Positions 53,883 to 63,137 of a DNA stretch of 64,000 nucleotides are shown here, one piece after another. The first letter of the stretch is position 1. The number at the start of each line of letters is the position of its first letter. The position numbers and the translations under genes are program-made. This DNA comes from Endozoicomonas numazuensis (GTDB lineage: Bacteria; Pseudomonadota; Gammaproteobacteria; Pseudomonadales; Endozoicomonadaceae), in NCBI RefSeq assembly GCF_000722635.1, contig NZ_JOKH01000005.1, forward strand, positions 329,646 through 393,645, written 5' to 3'. Below the pieces are notes generated by a model. It was not told where the DNA came from, did not search any database, and saw only the letters and a list, made by a program, of their open reading frames with translations.

Positions 53883-53912
53883 TGTGGATAAGCTGTTAGT
53901 AGTTGTGCATAA
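53883..53912. promoter_or_regulatory. DnaA boxes upstream of the 1527-aa gene
   Basis: One perfect TGTGGATAA (53883-53891) and one 8/9 match TGTGCATAA (53904-53912), 12 bases apart and in the same direction, in the 506-base gap between glyQ and the giant ORF. Could make local expression sensitive to DnaA or be a minor DnaA-titration site. Confidence 0.45.
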
Positions 53913-54069
53913 CTTTGTTGCTAACTGCTCAGGCTCAATTCATAAAGCAAAATTACAAATCAAAACAATATAGCCGTTCAAAAAAGAAACCTTGATCAAA
54001 ACCTGAACTATTTTCCTTGGAGTGAGATGAATCTGAACTAAATATTGTTCCTGTAACAGATATTGATAT

Positions 54070-57000
54070 ATGACTCTAAGAACTTTATGGATACAACTGG
54101 GTTTGCTTGGATGCTCTACTCTGCCTGCTCTCCTCATGAGCAGTGTGAATGGCGCTGATCACAATTACATTGAAGTCAGTATTGGTGAAGGTGAAATTGA
54201 AAGCTGTTATACCTGTGATCTTGTGTTCGACAAAGAGGCTGTATTATCAAAGCAAGCAATAATATCTGATATCGGTGATGAAGATCCTGAGGATTCAAGT
54301 GATCTGGTTTTTCCCGTCTCAAGCACTCATGTTGCGGAGTGTCGTCCTGGTACTGTTCATCAAAAATCAGATTATCAATTTCATTTCAGAGCCTCTTTAT
54401 CCATTGTAAATGTTGATTCACAAAGTAACGTTGAATGGTTAGCCAAGGCGTTCAGGTATGCTGTTGTTTTCTGGCTGACAAAACCCTTCAGTCAGTGGTT
54501 GGCAGTAATTAAAGAGGCTCAACCAGAAGGCTTTAGTCAGTATGACCCAAAAAAGTGGAGTAACAGAGAGATTCCTGAGAGGGCAGGGTCTGTCCCGAAA
54601 AGTAAATACCTACTGAAATCGATTCTACCCAAGCAACGACATTTTTTACCTGGAATGCCAGGCCTTTCAGGGGGATCTTTGATGGGAGGCGGCTTTCTTA
54701 TTCAGGATGAACTTTATCAACCTTCGGCTCCTGTTGTTGAGAACCTGCCCACTGAACTTCTGGTTATTGATTTTACTCACAATGCCCAGATTCAGGCTGT
54801 TCTGATTGAAGTGCTGGATCTGCTTTCTGTGTTGGGCGATTCCGCTCTGACAGAAGTGGGGCTTGATCTTTCATATTTTGAAGGCATGGCGCTGGGTGAG
54901 CTCATGCACTATCGAAATTTGTTAAGGGATTATCTGGAAAGGCTTGAGCAAAACGGATTGCTGGAAGAGGTTGCGAATACTCCTTCTGCCGTTGTTTTCA
55001 GAGAGTTTGTGTTAATGATATTGGCTGACCTGGATGAATTTCAAAGAATCCAGTCAGTGAGAGTTAATAATCCAAACCCTCCAGTAACCAGTCGTCCTCA
55101 GTCTTTGGCGGGAGAAATTCTTTCCAGGCTCCGGTATCTAAGATCGGGTGAGTCAAGTAAAAAACTGAAGCTTGCAATTATGCAAGCCTACATAGCTGAA
55201 GTAGAGAAATACCGACCGAGCATTGAGAAAAAGATTGAACAGGAAGTGGCTGATTTTAGGGAGAGTGAACGTTTCCAGAGAATGACACGCGAAGAGAGAA
55301 AGCTTCATATAGAAAAGAAAAAACAGGAAGTACTGGGGCACTTGATTGATCTGGAAAAAGGTTCTTCCTATTGGGAGAGAACCATGAGGCTGATTTTATC
55401 AAACAGACTGGATGTTCTGACGGCAGATCTTGCTGACGTAGATGGAGAGCCTGTTGATATGGATGGAAAAGAAAAGAGCACTTCAGCTCCTCCTCCGGGT
55501 AATGATGATGAAGTTGAGGAAGATAATAAAGAAGAACAACCGGATGAAGAGCCTGATACTACAGGAAATCATGATCACTCTTCTGATGGCAATCGGGATC
55601 CGCATGGTGATGGAGCGACAGAAGAATTATCCGCCTCAGGACATGGCGGTTTTCTGATACAGAACCCTTTATATACATCATTTCTGGCTGATCTTTTTTC
55701 CAGTTACCACCTGATTGAAGAAGGTTCTCAAGATACGTTTATAGCCAGTCTTATATTCATTCTTGGATCAGGTACAGAGAACTTCCAACAAAAACATGAA
55801 GAACTTCGTAAGCGTCTGATCAAGCTATTTAAAGAGGAAGTAGCTTACAGCCATCTCCAGCAAGACTGGGAAACTCTAGGGTTGGATGAGCTGATAAAAC
55901 TCATTCTGGATCATGGTCGTTATGCTTATCTGACTCAGGAAGTCATGAAACTGTACACAGAGCAGGACGCTGAACAGATGTTATCTGCGGCTGAAGATTT
56001 AAATATGGGCAGACAATCAATACAGGTTTCGGTAACTGATCCACAACAATCAGACGGTCTGGTGATCAATTTTTCTCATAACCGGGTCCTTTACGATGAG
56101 CGATCAACTTTTATCAGTTTGTTAAGAGAGCGACTTGAACGACTTGAGTTGCATACTCGGATAATGTCTCTGACCCGATCAAAAAAACTTTCTTTTTCTG
56201 AAGTCGAGATTCGCCGATGGAGAGAACAATGTGCGAGAGATGGTCAGCGGCTGCCGATCATTTTCAGATACCTGGTAGAGGGACAGGCAGCTGAAAGTTA
56301 TGTTCTTGGGGATACCGCTAACCTGATCAGTGATGTCAAAAAGCGTTTTCCGAAGATCGATATTACCGGTCTGGAAGCTGAAAAAAAGAAAGCATCAGGT
56401 GCCAGAAAGTTGCAGCTGGAGAGACAGATTGCAGAGCTAAGATCTGAGTCGGCTAGAAATGCAGGTATTGAGACTTCAGCCAAAGTGGCCAGTGTCTGCG
56501 AATTACCCGAAATCCTTGACCCTCAGCTGCCTGGTCTGGAGGTCCTTCTTTATATGGTTTTGAATCAGGACTCTCCCAATTCGCTCAGAGGCGCTGTTTT
56601 TGGCACTGACCGTTTGTTAGGGCGAGACAATCTTTTGGGTTTCCTAATGCCGGAAGGATGGATGATCAGCCCCTCCAACCGGGAGGATACTATCGAATCG
56701 GCAACACCTGTGGTGGTCGAGCTCACCTCGAGTGGTCGATTAAAGCTGCTCTTTCATAAAGAGTTTGATACCTGGGTGGTTCCTGACAGTAAAAAGCAGC
56801 TGGATGGAGTGTTTACCGTCAGCATGGAGTATGAATTCCAGATTACCGGTCAGCAGCTAAAACTTGAGTACAGTGGTTTTAGTTATACAGGTCATGTTCG
56901 TGATGATGTTCTTGAAGAGGGCCGTGAAGAGCTTGAAAGAAAGATGAAAGAGCGTTCTGCGAATTTCAGAGAGAGAATGATTCAACGAGTAGGAGCCAGC

Positions 57001-58653
57001 GATAAAAAGCCAGGAGAGCTCCAACAACGTTTTGACCGGGAGCAGCTGGGCGATAGTAAAAAAACAGTAGAGTGGTCTGAGGAGAGAGTCAGAGCCATTA
57101 ATAAAATGTGGCAGGAAATCAATGCTCAAATGATTGAAATAGAGCAGGCAAATTTAAGAAGTTGGTCAAGATTCCAGGAGTATTACAGACGTCTTGAAAG
57201 CATGATGGCCAGTGTTGAGTGGGAGTACAAGAAACTTCTGGATGCAGAAAAACATCACTATGAAAACACAGTAAAGCAGTTTGTCCCCGAGTCTCTGGCT
57301 GCCAGAGAGTATGCCCAGGTTCATCAGCAAGCTGAGCACTACAGAGAGCGATTAATAGAACTGGAAAAACAGTTAGCGAGAATGAAATCCGTTTCTCGAC
57401 AGACAGAAGAAGAGCTCGGGCAGGAAAGAGTTCGTTATCTTCAGGCGTCAGAAGAACTGGAAGCTATATCCTACGATGTTGATATCAGAGGGGCTTTATA
57501 CAAACAGGCCAGGGCTTTACCTCCTTTAGAGCAGGAAAATCTCCTCCACCTGTTTGAATCGGTCAAGCTGATGGTCAGCCATGCCACATTAACGGTGACT
57601 GAAAAACTCAGTCAACTGTCACAGGAAAAGATACGCCATTTGAGTACTCCATCGAAGCCTTCAGCTTTGAATCGCAATGGATCTCAGAGTCAGGAAGACC
57701 TTTTGCAAACGTCTCAAAAGAAAGTTTCTGAAGAGGGTAGAAGAAGTCATGGTCTGAGAAGAAATGCGAGATACAGATCTGAAGGAGCTATTAACTGGTT
57801 GGGGGTTAAAACGTCACAAGATTCATCACCGTCTTCCACACCCGGTAGAAGGGTGTCGGATTATCTGAAGCCCCCTGCCTGGCTCGGAAAAATGTGGAGA
57901 GCGATCAGTCGACCTGACCTGGATATGAACATGAGTGGTCCCAGAGAGTTCAGCCGAGACGGTACGATGCGGGATTACTCCAGAGGTCGAGCAAACGATC
58001 GATTGACTGACTATCCAGTAGTAGACTCAGTTTTCCCTCCTAACATACTGGTTTCGTCACCTGACTCGGAACAGAACTCCAACGGTCAACATGGCAGTGG
58101 AGAGTTACTGGGCCTGCTTGATTCAGAAACCCCTCCGGGAAATCTGCTGCCTTTTCCTCAGCCGGGCTTTCACTCTCAACTTTCAATGCTTGAAGGGCTA
58201 CGGGTTCAAAGAGACTTTCATGAGCACACGTTAAGTGCTTCTGAGACTATTAGGTATCGAGTTGATCATAGAAGGAGTGATAGTCAGCTTGAGATTCAGC
58301 TGCTGAGAGTATCCAGGTCGCCTGTTCAATTGAGTGAGAGCGTACGGGTCTATCTCTCGGCTTATGCTCAAGATCCACGATTCATTCGTCTGATCAGTGG
58401 CTATGTTGAGACAGATTTTCACGGAGATCTAAGAAGCTTTGCAGAAGATCTGAAACTCTATGTTCTCAACCTCCCTCTTATAGAAAGCTCTGCATTGGAG
58501 CCCACTGCTCTTGAACAACAAGTTGCTAATTTATTGAATCAATTCATAGATTCTATGGGTGAAGAGAGTCTGGCAAACGCTCTGACCAGGATTCTCGGAG
58601 AGCAGATTCTGAAAGATTTACAGAGAATATTCCCTTCGGCTACTGATGTTTGA
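54070..58653 (+). CDS. Very large secreted protein of unknown function, 1527 aa
   Basis: Not recognised. An N-terminal export signal is clear (MTLRTLWIQLGLLGCSTLPA, then SVNGAD); LLGC could alternatively be a lipobox. A CYTC pair lies near residue 45. Two related segments begin GGFLIQ-D/N-x-LY (residues ~207 and ~526), and each is followed by a V-I-D/N-F-T/S-HN motif (232-238 and 665-671), suggesting an internal duplication. A strongly acidic, low-complexity linker covers ~475-520. Residues ~950-1190 are rich in Glu, Arg, Lys and Leu with heptad character, probably coiled coil. The region 1210-1400 is Ser/Arg/Pro-rich and likely disordered; the end is helical. Transcribed alone, ending at a hairpin. 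Possibly a surface or effector protein. Confidence 0.75.
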   Translation: MTLRTLWIQLGLLGCSTLPALLMSSVNGADHNYIEVSIGEGEIESCYTCDLVFDKEAVLSKQAIISDIGDEDPEDSSDLVFPVSSTHVAECRPGTVHQKSDYQFHFRASLSIVNVDSQSNVEWLAKAFRYAVVFWLTKPFSQWLAVIKEAQPEGFSQYDPKKWSNREIPERAGSVPKSKYLLKSILPKQRHFLPGMPGLSGGSLMGGGFLIQDELYQPSAPVVENLPTELLVIDFTHNAQIQAVLIEVLDLLSVLGDSALTEVGLDLSYFEGMALGELMHYRNLLRDYLERLEQNGLLEEVANTPSAVVFREFVLMILADLDEFQRIQSVRVNNPNPPVTSRPQSLAGEILSRLRYLRSGESSKKLKLAIMQAYIAEVEKYRPSIEKKIEQEVADFRESERFQRMTREERKLHIEKKKQEVLGHLIDLEKGSSYWERTMRLILSNRLDVLTADLADVDGEPVDMDGKEKSTSAPPPGNDDEVEEDNKEEQPDEEPDTTGNHDHSSDGNRDPHGDGATEELSASGHGGFLIQNPLYTSFLADLFSSYHLIEEGSQDTFIASLIFILGSGTENFQQKHEELRKRLIKLFKEEVAYSHLQQDWETLGLDELIKLILDHGRYAYLTQEVMKLYTEQDAEQMLSAAEDLNMGRQSIQVSVTDPQQSDGLVINFSHNRVLYDERSTFISLLRERLERLELHTRIMSLTRSKKLSFSEVEIRRWREQCARDGQRLPIIFRYLVEGQAAESYVLGDTANLISDVKKRFPKIDITGLEAEKKKASGARKLQLERQIAELRSESARNAGIETSAKVASVCELPEILDPQLPGLEVLLYMVLNQDSPNSLRGAVFGTDRLLGRDNLLGFLMPEGWMISPSNREDTIESATPVVVELTSSGRLKLLFHKEFDTWVVPDSKKQLDGVFTVSMEYEFQITGQQLKLEYSGFSYTGHVRDDVLEEGREELERKMKERSANFRERMIQRVGASDKKPGELQQRFDREQLGDSKKTVEWSEERVRAINKMWQEINAQMIEIEQANLRSWSRFQEYYRRLESMMASVEWEYKKLLDAEKHHYENTVKQFVPESLAAREYAQVHQQAEHYRERLIELEKQLARMKSVSRQTEEELGQERVRYLQASEELEAISYDVDIRGALYKQARALPPLEQENLLHLFESVKLMVSHATLTVTEKLSQLSQEKIRHLSTPSKPSALNRNGSQSQEDLLQTSQKKVSEEGRRSHGLRRNARYRSEGAINWLGVKTSQDSSPSSTPGRRVSDYLKPPAWLGKMWRAISRPDLDMNMSGPREFSRDGTMRDYSRGRANDRLTDYPVVDSVFPPNILVSSPDSEQNSNGQHGSGELLGLLDSETPPGNLLPFPQPGFHSQLSMLEGLRVQRDFHEHTLSASETIRYRVDHRRSDSQLEIQLLRVSRSPVQLSESVRVYLSAYAQDPRFIRLISGYVETDFHGDLRSFAEDLKLYVLNLPLIESSALEPTALEQQVANLLNQFIDSMGEESLANALTRILGEQILKDLQRIFPSATDV

Positions 58654-58661
58654 TGATGGTG

Positions 58662-58687
58662 GCAGTCTGGATTTGAAGCCAGACTGC
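58662..58687. terminator. Hairpin between the 1527-aa gene and trkH
   Basis: GCAGTCTGG (58662-58670) and CCAGACTGC (58679-58687) form a perfect 9-bp stem between two convergent genes; usable in both directions. Confidence 0.65.
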
Positions 58688-58694
58688 ACTCTTT

Positions 58695-60143
58695 TCAGTA
58701 TTTCCAGAATGTGGGTGTAAACAATACCAGCAGCGTGAAGATTTCCAGACGACCCAGCAGCATGGCAAAGCAGAGAATCCATTTTGCAGTATCAGGAAGG
58801 GAGTCGTAATTTTCAGCGGCTTCGCCCAAAGCAGGTCCCAGATTATTCATGCTGGAAGCTACGGTCGAAAATGCAGTAGTCAGATCTACCCCCGTTGCCA
58901 TCACTGCCAGTATTAAGACGGCAAACAGGAATACATAGGTGGCAAAGAATCCCCAGACTGCTTCACCGACCCGGCTATGGACGGCTTTTCCTCCCAACTT
59001 GATCGAGAAAATAGCATTGGGATGAACCAGACGACGAAGTTCTCTCATCCCCTGTTTGAAGATCAGTAGAACACGGATCACTTTCATCCCGCCGGCCGTG
59101 GACCCTGCACAGCCCCCTGCAAAGCTGGTCATAAACAGTAGCAGTGGCAGGAAGGTTGGCCAGGCTGAGAAGCCGCTGGTGGCGTAACCTGTTGTGGTTG
59201 CAACAGAAACCACTTCAAAAATACCGTGATCCAGCGAGTCAGCGAGATCATAGGTTCCGGAGAAGTAGAGACCAGCCACTGTGATGAATGAGACGACCAG
59301 TAGAATGAGCAGGTAAGCTCGAACTTCAGGGTCTTTCCAGTAATGATGAGTGGATTTATTGCGCCAGGCAAAAAAGTGAAGAGCGAAGTTGATGCCAGCA
59401 ACCAGCATGAAAAAGGTGGCAGTGGCATTAATCAATGGTGAATCAAAATAGCCAATACTGGCATCATGGGTTGAGAAACCACCAATGGCTATTGTCGAAA
59501 AGCTGTGGCTTACGGCATCAAAAAGATTCATCCCCGCTAACCAATAGCCCAGGGCGCAAACTGCAGTGAGTGTGAGATAAAGCAGCCAGAGTGCTTTGGC
59601 CGTTTCTTTGATTCGGGGAGTCAGTTTGTTGTCTTTAATAGGACCCGGCGTTTCTGTCCGGTAAAGCTGCATTCCCCCTACTCCCAGCATGGGCATAATG
59701 GCAACAGCGAGAACAATGATCCCCATACCACCCAGCCACTGGAGTTGCTGGCGGTAAAAGAGAATCGACTTGGGCAGGTCATCAATGCCTGTGAGTATTG
59801 TTGCTCCGGTAGTCGTCAGGCCTGACATGGACTCAAAAACAGCATCGGTCACACTGAGAGCCGGATCTGTCATCAACAGCAGAGGTAGAGCACCCATCCC
59901 CCCAAGCACAACCCAGAAAAGAACAGTAATGATGAAACCGTCGCGGGTACGCAAGTCTGCTTTGATCCTTCTGAAGGGAAACCAGAAAAAGAAACCGATC
60001 AGGAATGTCAGGAAAAAAGTATATAAAAACAGTGAAACTTCAGCTTCTCCATAAATTAAAGCCACCGCCAAAGGCGGAAGGCTGGAGAAACTGAACAGCA
60101 TCAAAAGAATACCCAGGACAGGTAAAACGACAGAAAACTGCAT
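58695..60143 (-). CDS. trkH: Trk system potassium uptake protein TrkH
   Basis: 482 aa, typical length. A multi-pass channel subunit with four pore-loop repeats: SGLTTTGATILTGID, STIAIGGFSTHDAS, SVATTTGYATSGFSAWP and TVASSMNNLGPALG carry the selectivity-filter glycines. The FAGGCAGSTAGGMKVIR segment is the conserved gating-loop region. It imports K+ under control of TrkA, encoded next to it. Reads in the same direction as trkA, with 220 bases between that include a palindrome. Confidence 0.96.
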   Translation of the reverse strand: MQFSVVLPVLGILLMLFSFSSLPPLAVALIYGEAEVSLFLYTFFLTFLIGFFFWFPFRRIKADLRTRDGFIITVLFWVVLGGMGALPLLLMTDPALSVTDAVFESMSGLTTTGATILTGIDDLPKSILFYRQQLQWLGGMGIIVLAVAIMPMLGVGGMQLYRTETPGPIKDNKLTPRIKETAKALWLLYLTLTAVCALGYWLAGMNLFDAVSHSFSTIAIGGFSTHDASIGYFDSPLINATATFFMLVAGINFALHFFAWRNKSTHHYWKDPEVRAYLLILLVVSFITVAGLYFSGTYDLADSLDHGIFEVVSVATTTGYATSGFSAWPTFLPLLLFMTSFAGGCAGSTAGGMKVIRVLLIFKQGMRELRRLVHPNAIFSIKLGGKAVHSRVGEAVWGFFATYVFLFAVLILAVMATGVDLTTAFSTVASSMNNLGPALGEAAENYDSLPDTAKWILCFAMLLGRLEIFTLLVLFTPTFWKY

Positions 60144-60216
60144 AAGCCCCTGTTTTTCTAGTTATACAGACAACGGCCATGCTGTCTGATTTGGTTATCG
60201 TTATGTGCGTGAGGTC

Positions 60217-60247
60217 GGAGGCCAAGCGGTCTACTCTTGGTCAGTCC
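60217..60247. repeat. Palindromic element, copy 3 (diverged)
   Basis: GGAGGCCAAG and CTTGGTCAGTCC pair around GCGGTCTACT. The element matches copies 1 and 2 in layout and in several bases (TCTACTCTTGGTCAG against TCTATTCTCGGTCAG). Located in the trkA-trkH spacer. Confidence 0.6.
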
Positions 60248-60363
60248 TGATACTAATGCACCAATCCTTCCCCCGGATGATGCAACAGTACTTCAAGTCA
60301 GCGGTGTATTTTTTCAGTAGCGGGAAAAAAGAAACGGCTGACTTTATTTTCGAAATGTATCCT

Positions 60364-61737
60364 TTAAAAGAAGCCCAGTCCAACCTGAAAGAGTTGTTCT
60401 ACTTCATGAATACGTTTTTTATTGGTCAGGAACAGGATGATATGGTCTCCGGATTCTATACGAGTTGTGTCGTGGGCTATCAACACTTCATCGTTTCTGA
60501 CAATGGCTCCGATGGTTGTTCCAGGAGGCAGCTCAACCTGTTGAACGGTTTTACCAACTACCCTGGATGAATTTTCATCACCATGGGCAATCGCTTCAAT
60601 GGCTTCTGCTGCACCCCGTCGGAGCGAGTGCACATTCACGACATCACCACGGCGAACGTGCTTGAGCAGACTGCCAATCGTGGCCTGTTGCGGAGAAATC
60701 GCAATATCAATCTCACCCCCCTGAACCAGATCTACGTAAGCAGGGTTATTGATCAGAGCCATAACTTTTCTGGCCCCCAGTCGCTTCGCCAACATGGCAG
60801 CCATAACGTTGGCTTCATCATCGTTGGTCAGGGCACAGAAAATATCCGTTTCTTCAATATTTTCAGAAATCAGCAATTCTTTATCGGACGCATTGCCATT
60901 AAAAACCATGGCTTTTATCAGCGTTTCTGACAGGAACTGACAACGCTCCATATTTTGCTCAATGATTTTTACCTTGAAATCATTTTCAGCCGATTGAGCC
61001 AGACGCAAACCAATGTTACCGCCACCAGCAATAATGATGCGCTTGTAATCATCATCCAGTCTCTGCAGTTCGCTCATGACAGCCCGGATATGACAACGGT
61101 CAGCAATGAAAAAGACTTCATCGTCTGCCTCAATCACTGTTGTGCCTTTGGGCATAATAGCTTTGCCTCTACGGAAGATGGCAGCTACACGGGTATCAAC
61201 ATTGGGCATGTGTTCACGGAGGTAACGGAGCTCCTGACCCACCAGTGGACCACCGTAATAGGCTTTCATGGCCACCAGCTGAGCACGGCCGTCGGCGAAG
61301 TCCAGAACCTGGAGTGCGCCAGGACGCTCAAGGAGTCGTCGAATGTAATTCGTGACCACCTGTTCGGGGCTGATTAATACGTCGATAGGCAGTGCATCAT
61401 CACCGAACAGATTTTCTTTGTTCAGATAAGCCGCCTGACGAATCCGGGCAATCTTGGAAGGTGTGTGGAACATGGTATAGGCAATTTGGCAGGCGACCAT
61501 GTTAACTTCATCACTGTTGGTCACCGCTACCAGCATATCAGCATCATCAGCACCCGCCTGTTTAAGTACAGATGGGAAAGAGGCCATGCCCTGAATAGTC
61601 CGGATATCAATGCGGTCCTGCAATTCTCTCAGGCGCTCACCATTGGTATCGACAACCGTGATGTCGTTCTCTTCATTGGCCAGATTTTCTGCCAGGGTTC
61701 CGCCCACTTGTCCGGCACCGAGAATGATGATCTTCAT
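60364..61737 (-). CDS. trkA: Trk system potassium transporter subunit TrkA
   Basis: 457 aa. Two RCK modules, each with an NAD-binding Rossmann motif ([20 protein letters not shown] at the start and [20 protein letters not shown] at about residue 234) plus TrkA-C domains. Cytoplasmic regulatory ring that gates TrkH in response to nucleotides. Its start overlaps the rsmB stop by 4 bases, placing it in a fmt-rsmB-trkA-trkH unit like that of Pseudomonas (fmt-rsmB-trkA). Confidence 0.97.
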   Translation of the reverse strand: MKIIILGAGQVGGTLAENLANEENDITVVDTNGERLRELQDRIDIRTIQGMASFPSVLKQAGADDADMLVAVTNSDEVNMVACQIAYTMFHTPSKIARIRQAAYLNKENLFGDDALPIDVLISPEQVVTNYIRRLLERPGALQVLDFADGRAQLVAMKAYYGGPLVGQELRYLREHMPNVDTRVAAIFRRGKAIMPKGTTVIEADDEVFFIADRCHIRAVMSELQRLDDDYKRIIIAGGGNIGLRLAQSAENDFKVKIIEQNMERCQFLSETLIKAMVFNGNASDKELLISENIEETDIFCALTNDDEANVMAAMLAKRLGARKVMALINNPAYVDLVQGGEIDIAISPQQATIGSLLKHVRRGDVVNVHSLRRGAAEAIEAIAHGDENSSRVVGKTVQQVELPPGTTIGAIVRNDEVLIAHDTTRIESGDHIILFLTNKKRIHEVEQLFQVGLGFF

Positions 61738-63137
61738 AGATTTTCCTGTTTGCTCTTTATGGGCTGATGGCTCTTTATGGGCTGATGGCTCTTATTGGCA
61801 GTGGAAAGTTCATTATCAATAGTTGGCGCTTTAGTATCGTTTTCCACTTTCTTCAGCAGGCTATAGAAAAAACCGTCTCCTGAGCCGGGCAAAATCTGTC
61901 GGCCAAAGCCTGTATCCAGTCCCCATTCGCCGGCAAGGGGTTGAAGTCTGGCGTCTTCGCATTGATCGAGGAAGGCTGAAATCTGCTTGCTGTTCTCTGC
62001 GGGCATAATAGAGCAGGTTGCATACAGCAGTGTGCCACCGGGCTTGAGCAATGACCACATAGTATTAAGAATCTTGCCTTGAAGTTCGGCAAGAGCATCA
62101 ATGTCTTCGGGCTTGCGAAGTAACTTAATATCAGGGTGACGGCGAATAACGCCTGTCGCTGAGCAAGGAGCATCCAGCAGAATGTGATCGTACTTCTGTC
62201 CATCCCACCATTGTTCAGGTTGTGTGCCATCTCCTGTCATCAGTCTGGCTTTGAGGCCAATACGATCCAGATTTTCCTGCACACGAACCAGACGCTTTTC
62301 ATCAACATCCAGAGCATCCAGTTCAATACCAGGATTCATTTCCAACAGCTGACAGGTTTTACCGCCTGGCGCACAGCAAGCATCCAGAACCCGATCTCCT
62401 TCTTTAACCGAGAGAAGATTGCCAGACAGCTGAGCAGATTCATCCTGCACACTGACTACGCCGTCGAAAAAACCAGGGAGCTGATCGACCGAGGTGGCTC
62501 TGGCCAAAGTGATCCCTTGTGGGGATACCAAAGAAGAGGAAGCCTGAATACAGTCGTCCAGCAATTTTTTAAGGTAGCGATCACGCTTGATATGCTGCTC
62601 ATTGACCCTCAGGGTCATAGGCGGAGATTGATTATTGGCTCGAGTGATATCCTGCCAATGATCCGGCCAGGCTTTGCGAATCTTGCCAATCAACCACTGT
62701 GGATGGGCGGTAAGACAAATGTCGTCTGAGTCGGACAGTGCGTTCAGCTCTTCTTCCTGACGCTGTGCAGATCGCAGTACACCATTTACCAGGCCTCGGG
62801 CCCAGGCTTTGCCCAGTGTTCGAGTCACCTGAACAGTTTCACCAATCGCGGCATGGGCTGGAATACGGGTGTAAAACAGCTGATAGAGCCCTACCAGAAT
62901 CAGACTGTGAATCGTCTGTTCTTTCGCCTTCAGTGGCTTATCCATCAGAAAGCTAAGCCAGCTATCCAGACGAAAATAGTAACGTAATGTGCCATAGCAG
63001 AGCTCTGCCAGAAGTGGCTGATCTTTTTGACGCAACCCCTCCTGATATTCAGGAAGAACCTGATTCAGAGACTCACCGGAGACAACACGGTTGATGACTT
63101 TGGCGGCAGCCAGTCGAACGGATGATTGTTTAGCCAT
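61734..63137 (-). CDS. rsmB: 16S rRNA (cytosine967-C5)-methyltransferase
   Basis: 467 aa. An N-terminal NusB-like RNA-binding domain (residues ~5-130) is followed by the SAM methyltransferase: [13 protein letters not shown], the NOL1/NOP2/Sun block [16 protein letters not shown] with catalytic Cys, and the second Cys in [13 protein letters not shown]. It makes m5C967 in 16S rRNA. Compared with E. coli (429 aa) it has a C-terminal extension with a repeated SHQPIK, produced by an 18-bp tandem DNA repeat. The start overlaps the fmt stop by one base. Confidence 0.96.
   Translation of the reverse strand: MAKQSSVRLAAAKVINRVVSGESLNQVLPEYQEGLRQKDQPLLAELCYGTLRYYFRLDSWLSFLMDKPLKAKEQTIHSLILVGLYQLFYTRIPAHAAIGETVQVTRTLGKAWARGLVNGVLRSAQRQEEELNALSDSDDICLTAHPQWLIGKIRKAWPDHWQDITRANNQSPPMTLRVNEQHIKRDRYLKKLLDDCIQASSSLVSPQGITLARATSVDQLPGFFDGVVSVQDESAQLSGNLLSVKEGDRVLDACCAPGGKTCQLLEMNPGIELDALDVDEKRLVRVQENLDRIGLKARLMTGDGTQPEQWWDGQKYDHILLDAPCSATGVIRRHPDIKLLRKPEDIDALAELQGKILNTMWSLLKPGGTLLYATCSIMPAENSKQISAFLDQCEDARLQPLAGEWGLDTGFGRQILPGSGDGFFYSLLKKVENDTKAPTIDNELSTANKSHQPIKSHQPIKSKQENL
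61752..61795. repeat. 18-bp tandem repeat in the 3' end of rsmB
   Basis: GCTCTTTATGGGCTGATG occurs twice in direct tandem (61752-61769 and 61770-61787) plus a partial third. It encodes the repeated SHQPIK at the RsmB C-terminus. Copy number may vary between strains without breaking the frame. Confidence 0.85.

Noticed and set aside
53564-54069. A gene in the gap between glyQ and the 1527-aa ORF
   Set aside because: The short frames there lack ribosome-binding sites and protein-like character; only the palindrome and DnaA boxes are supported.
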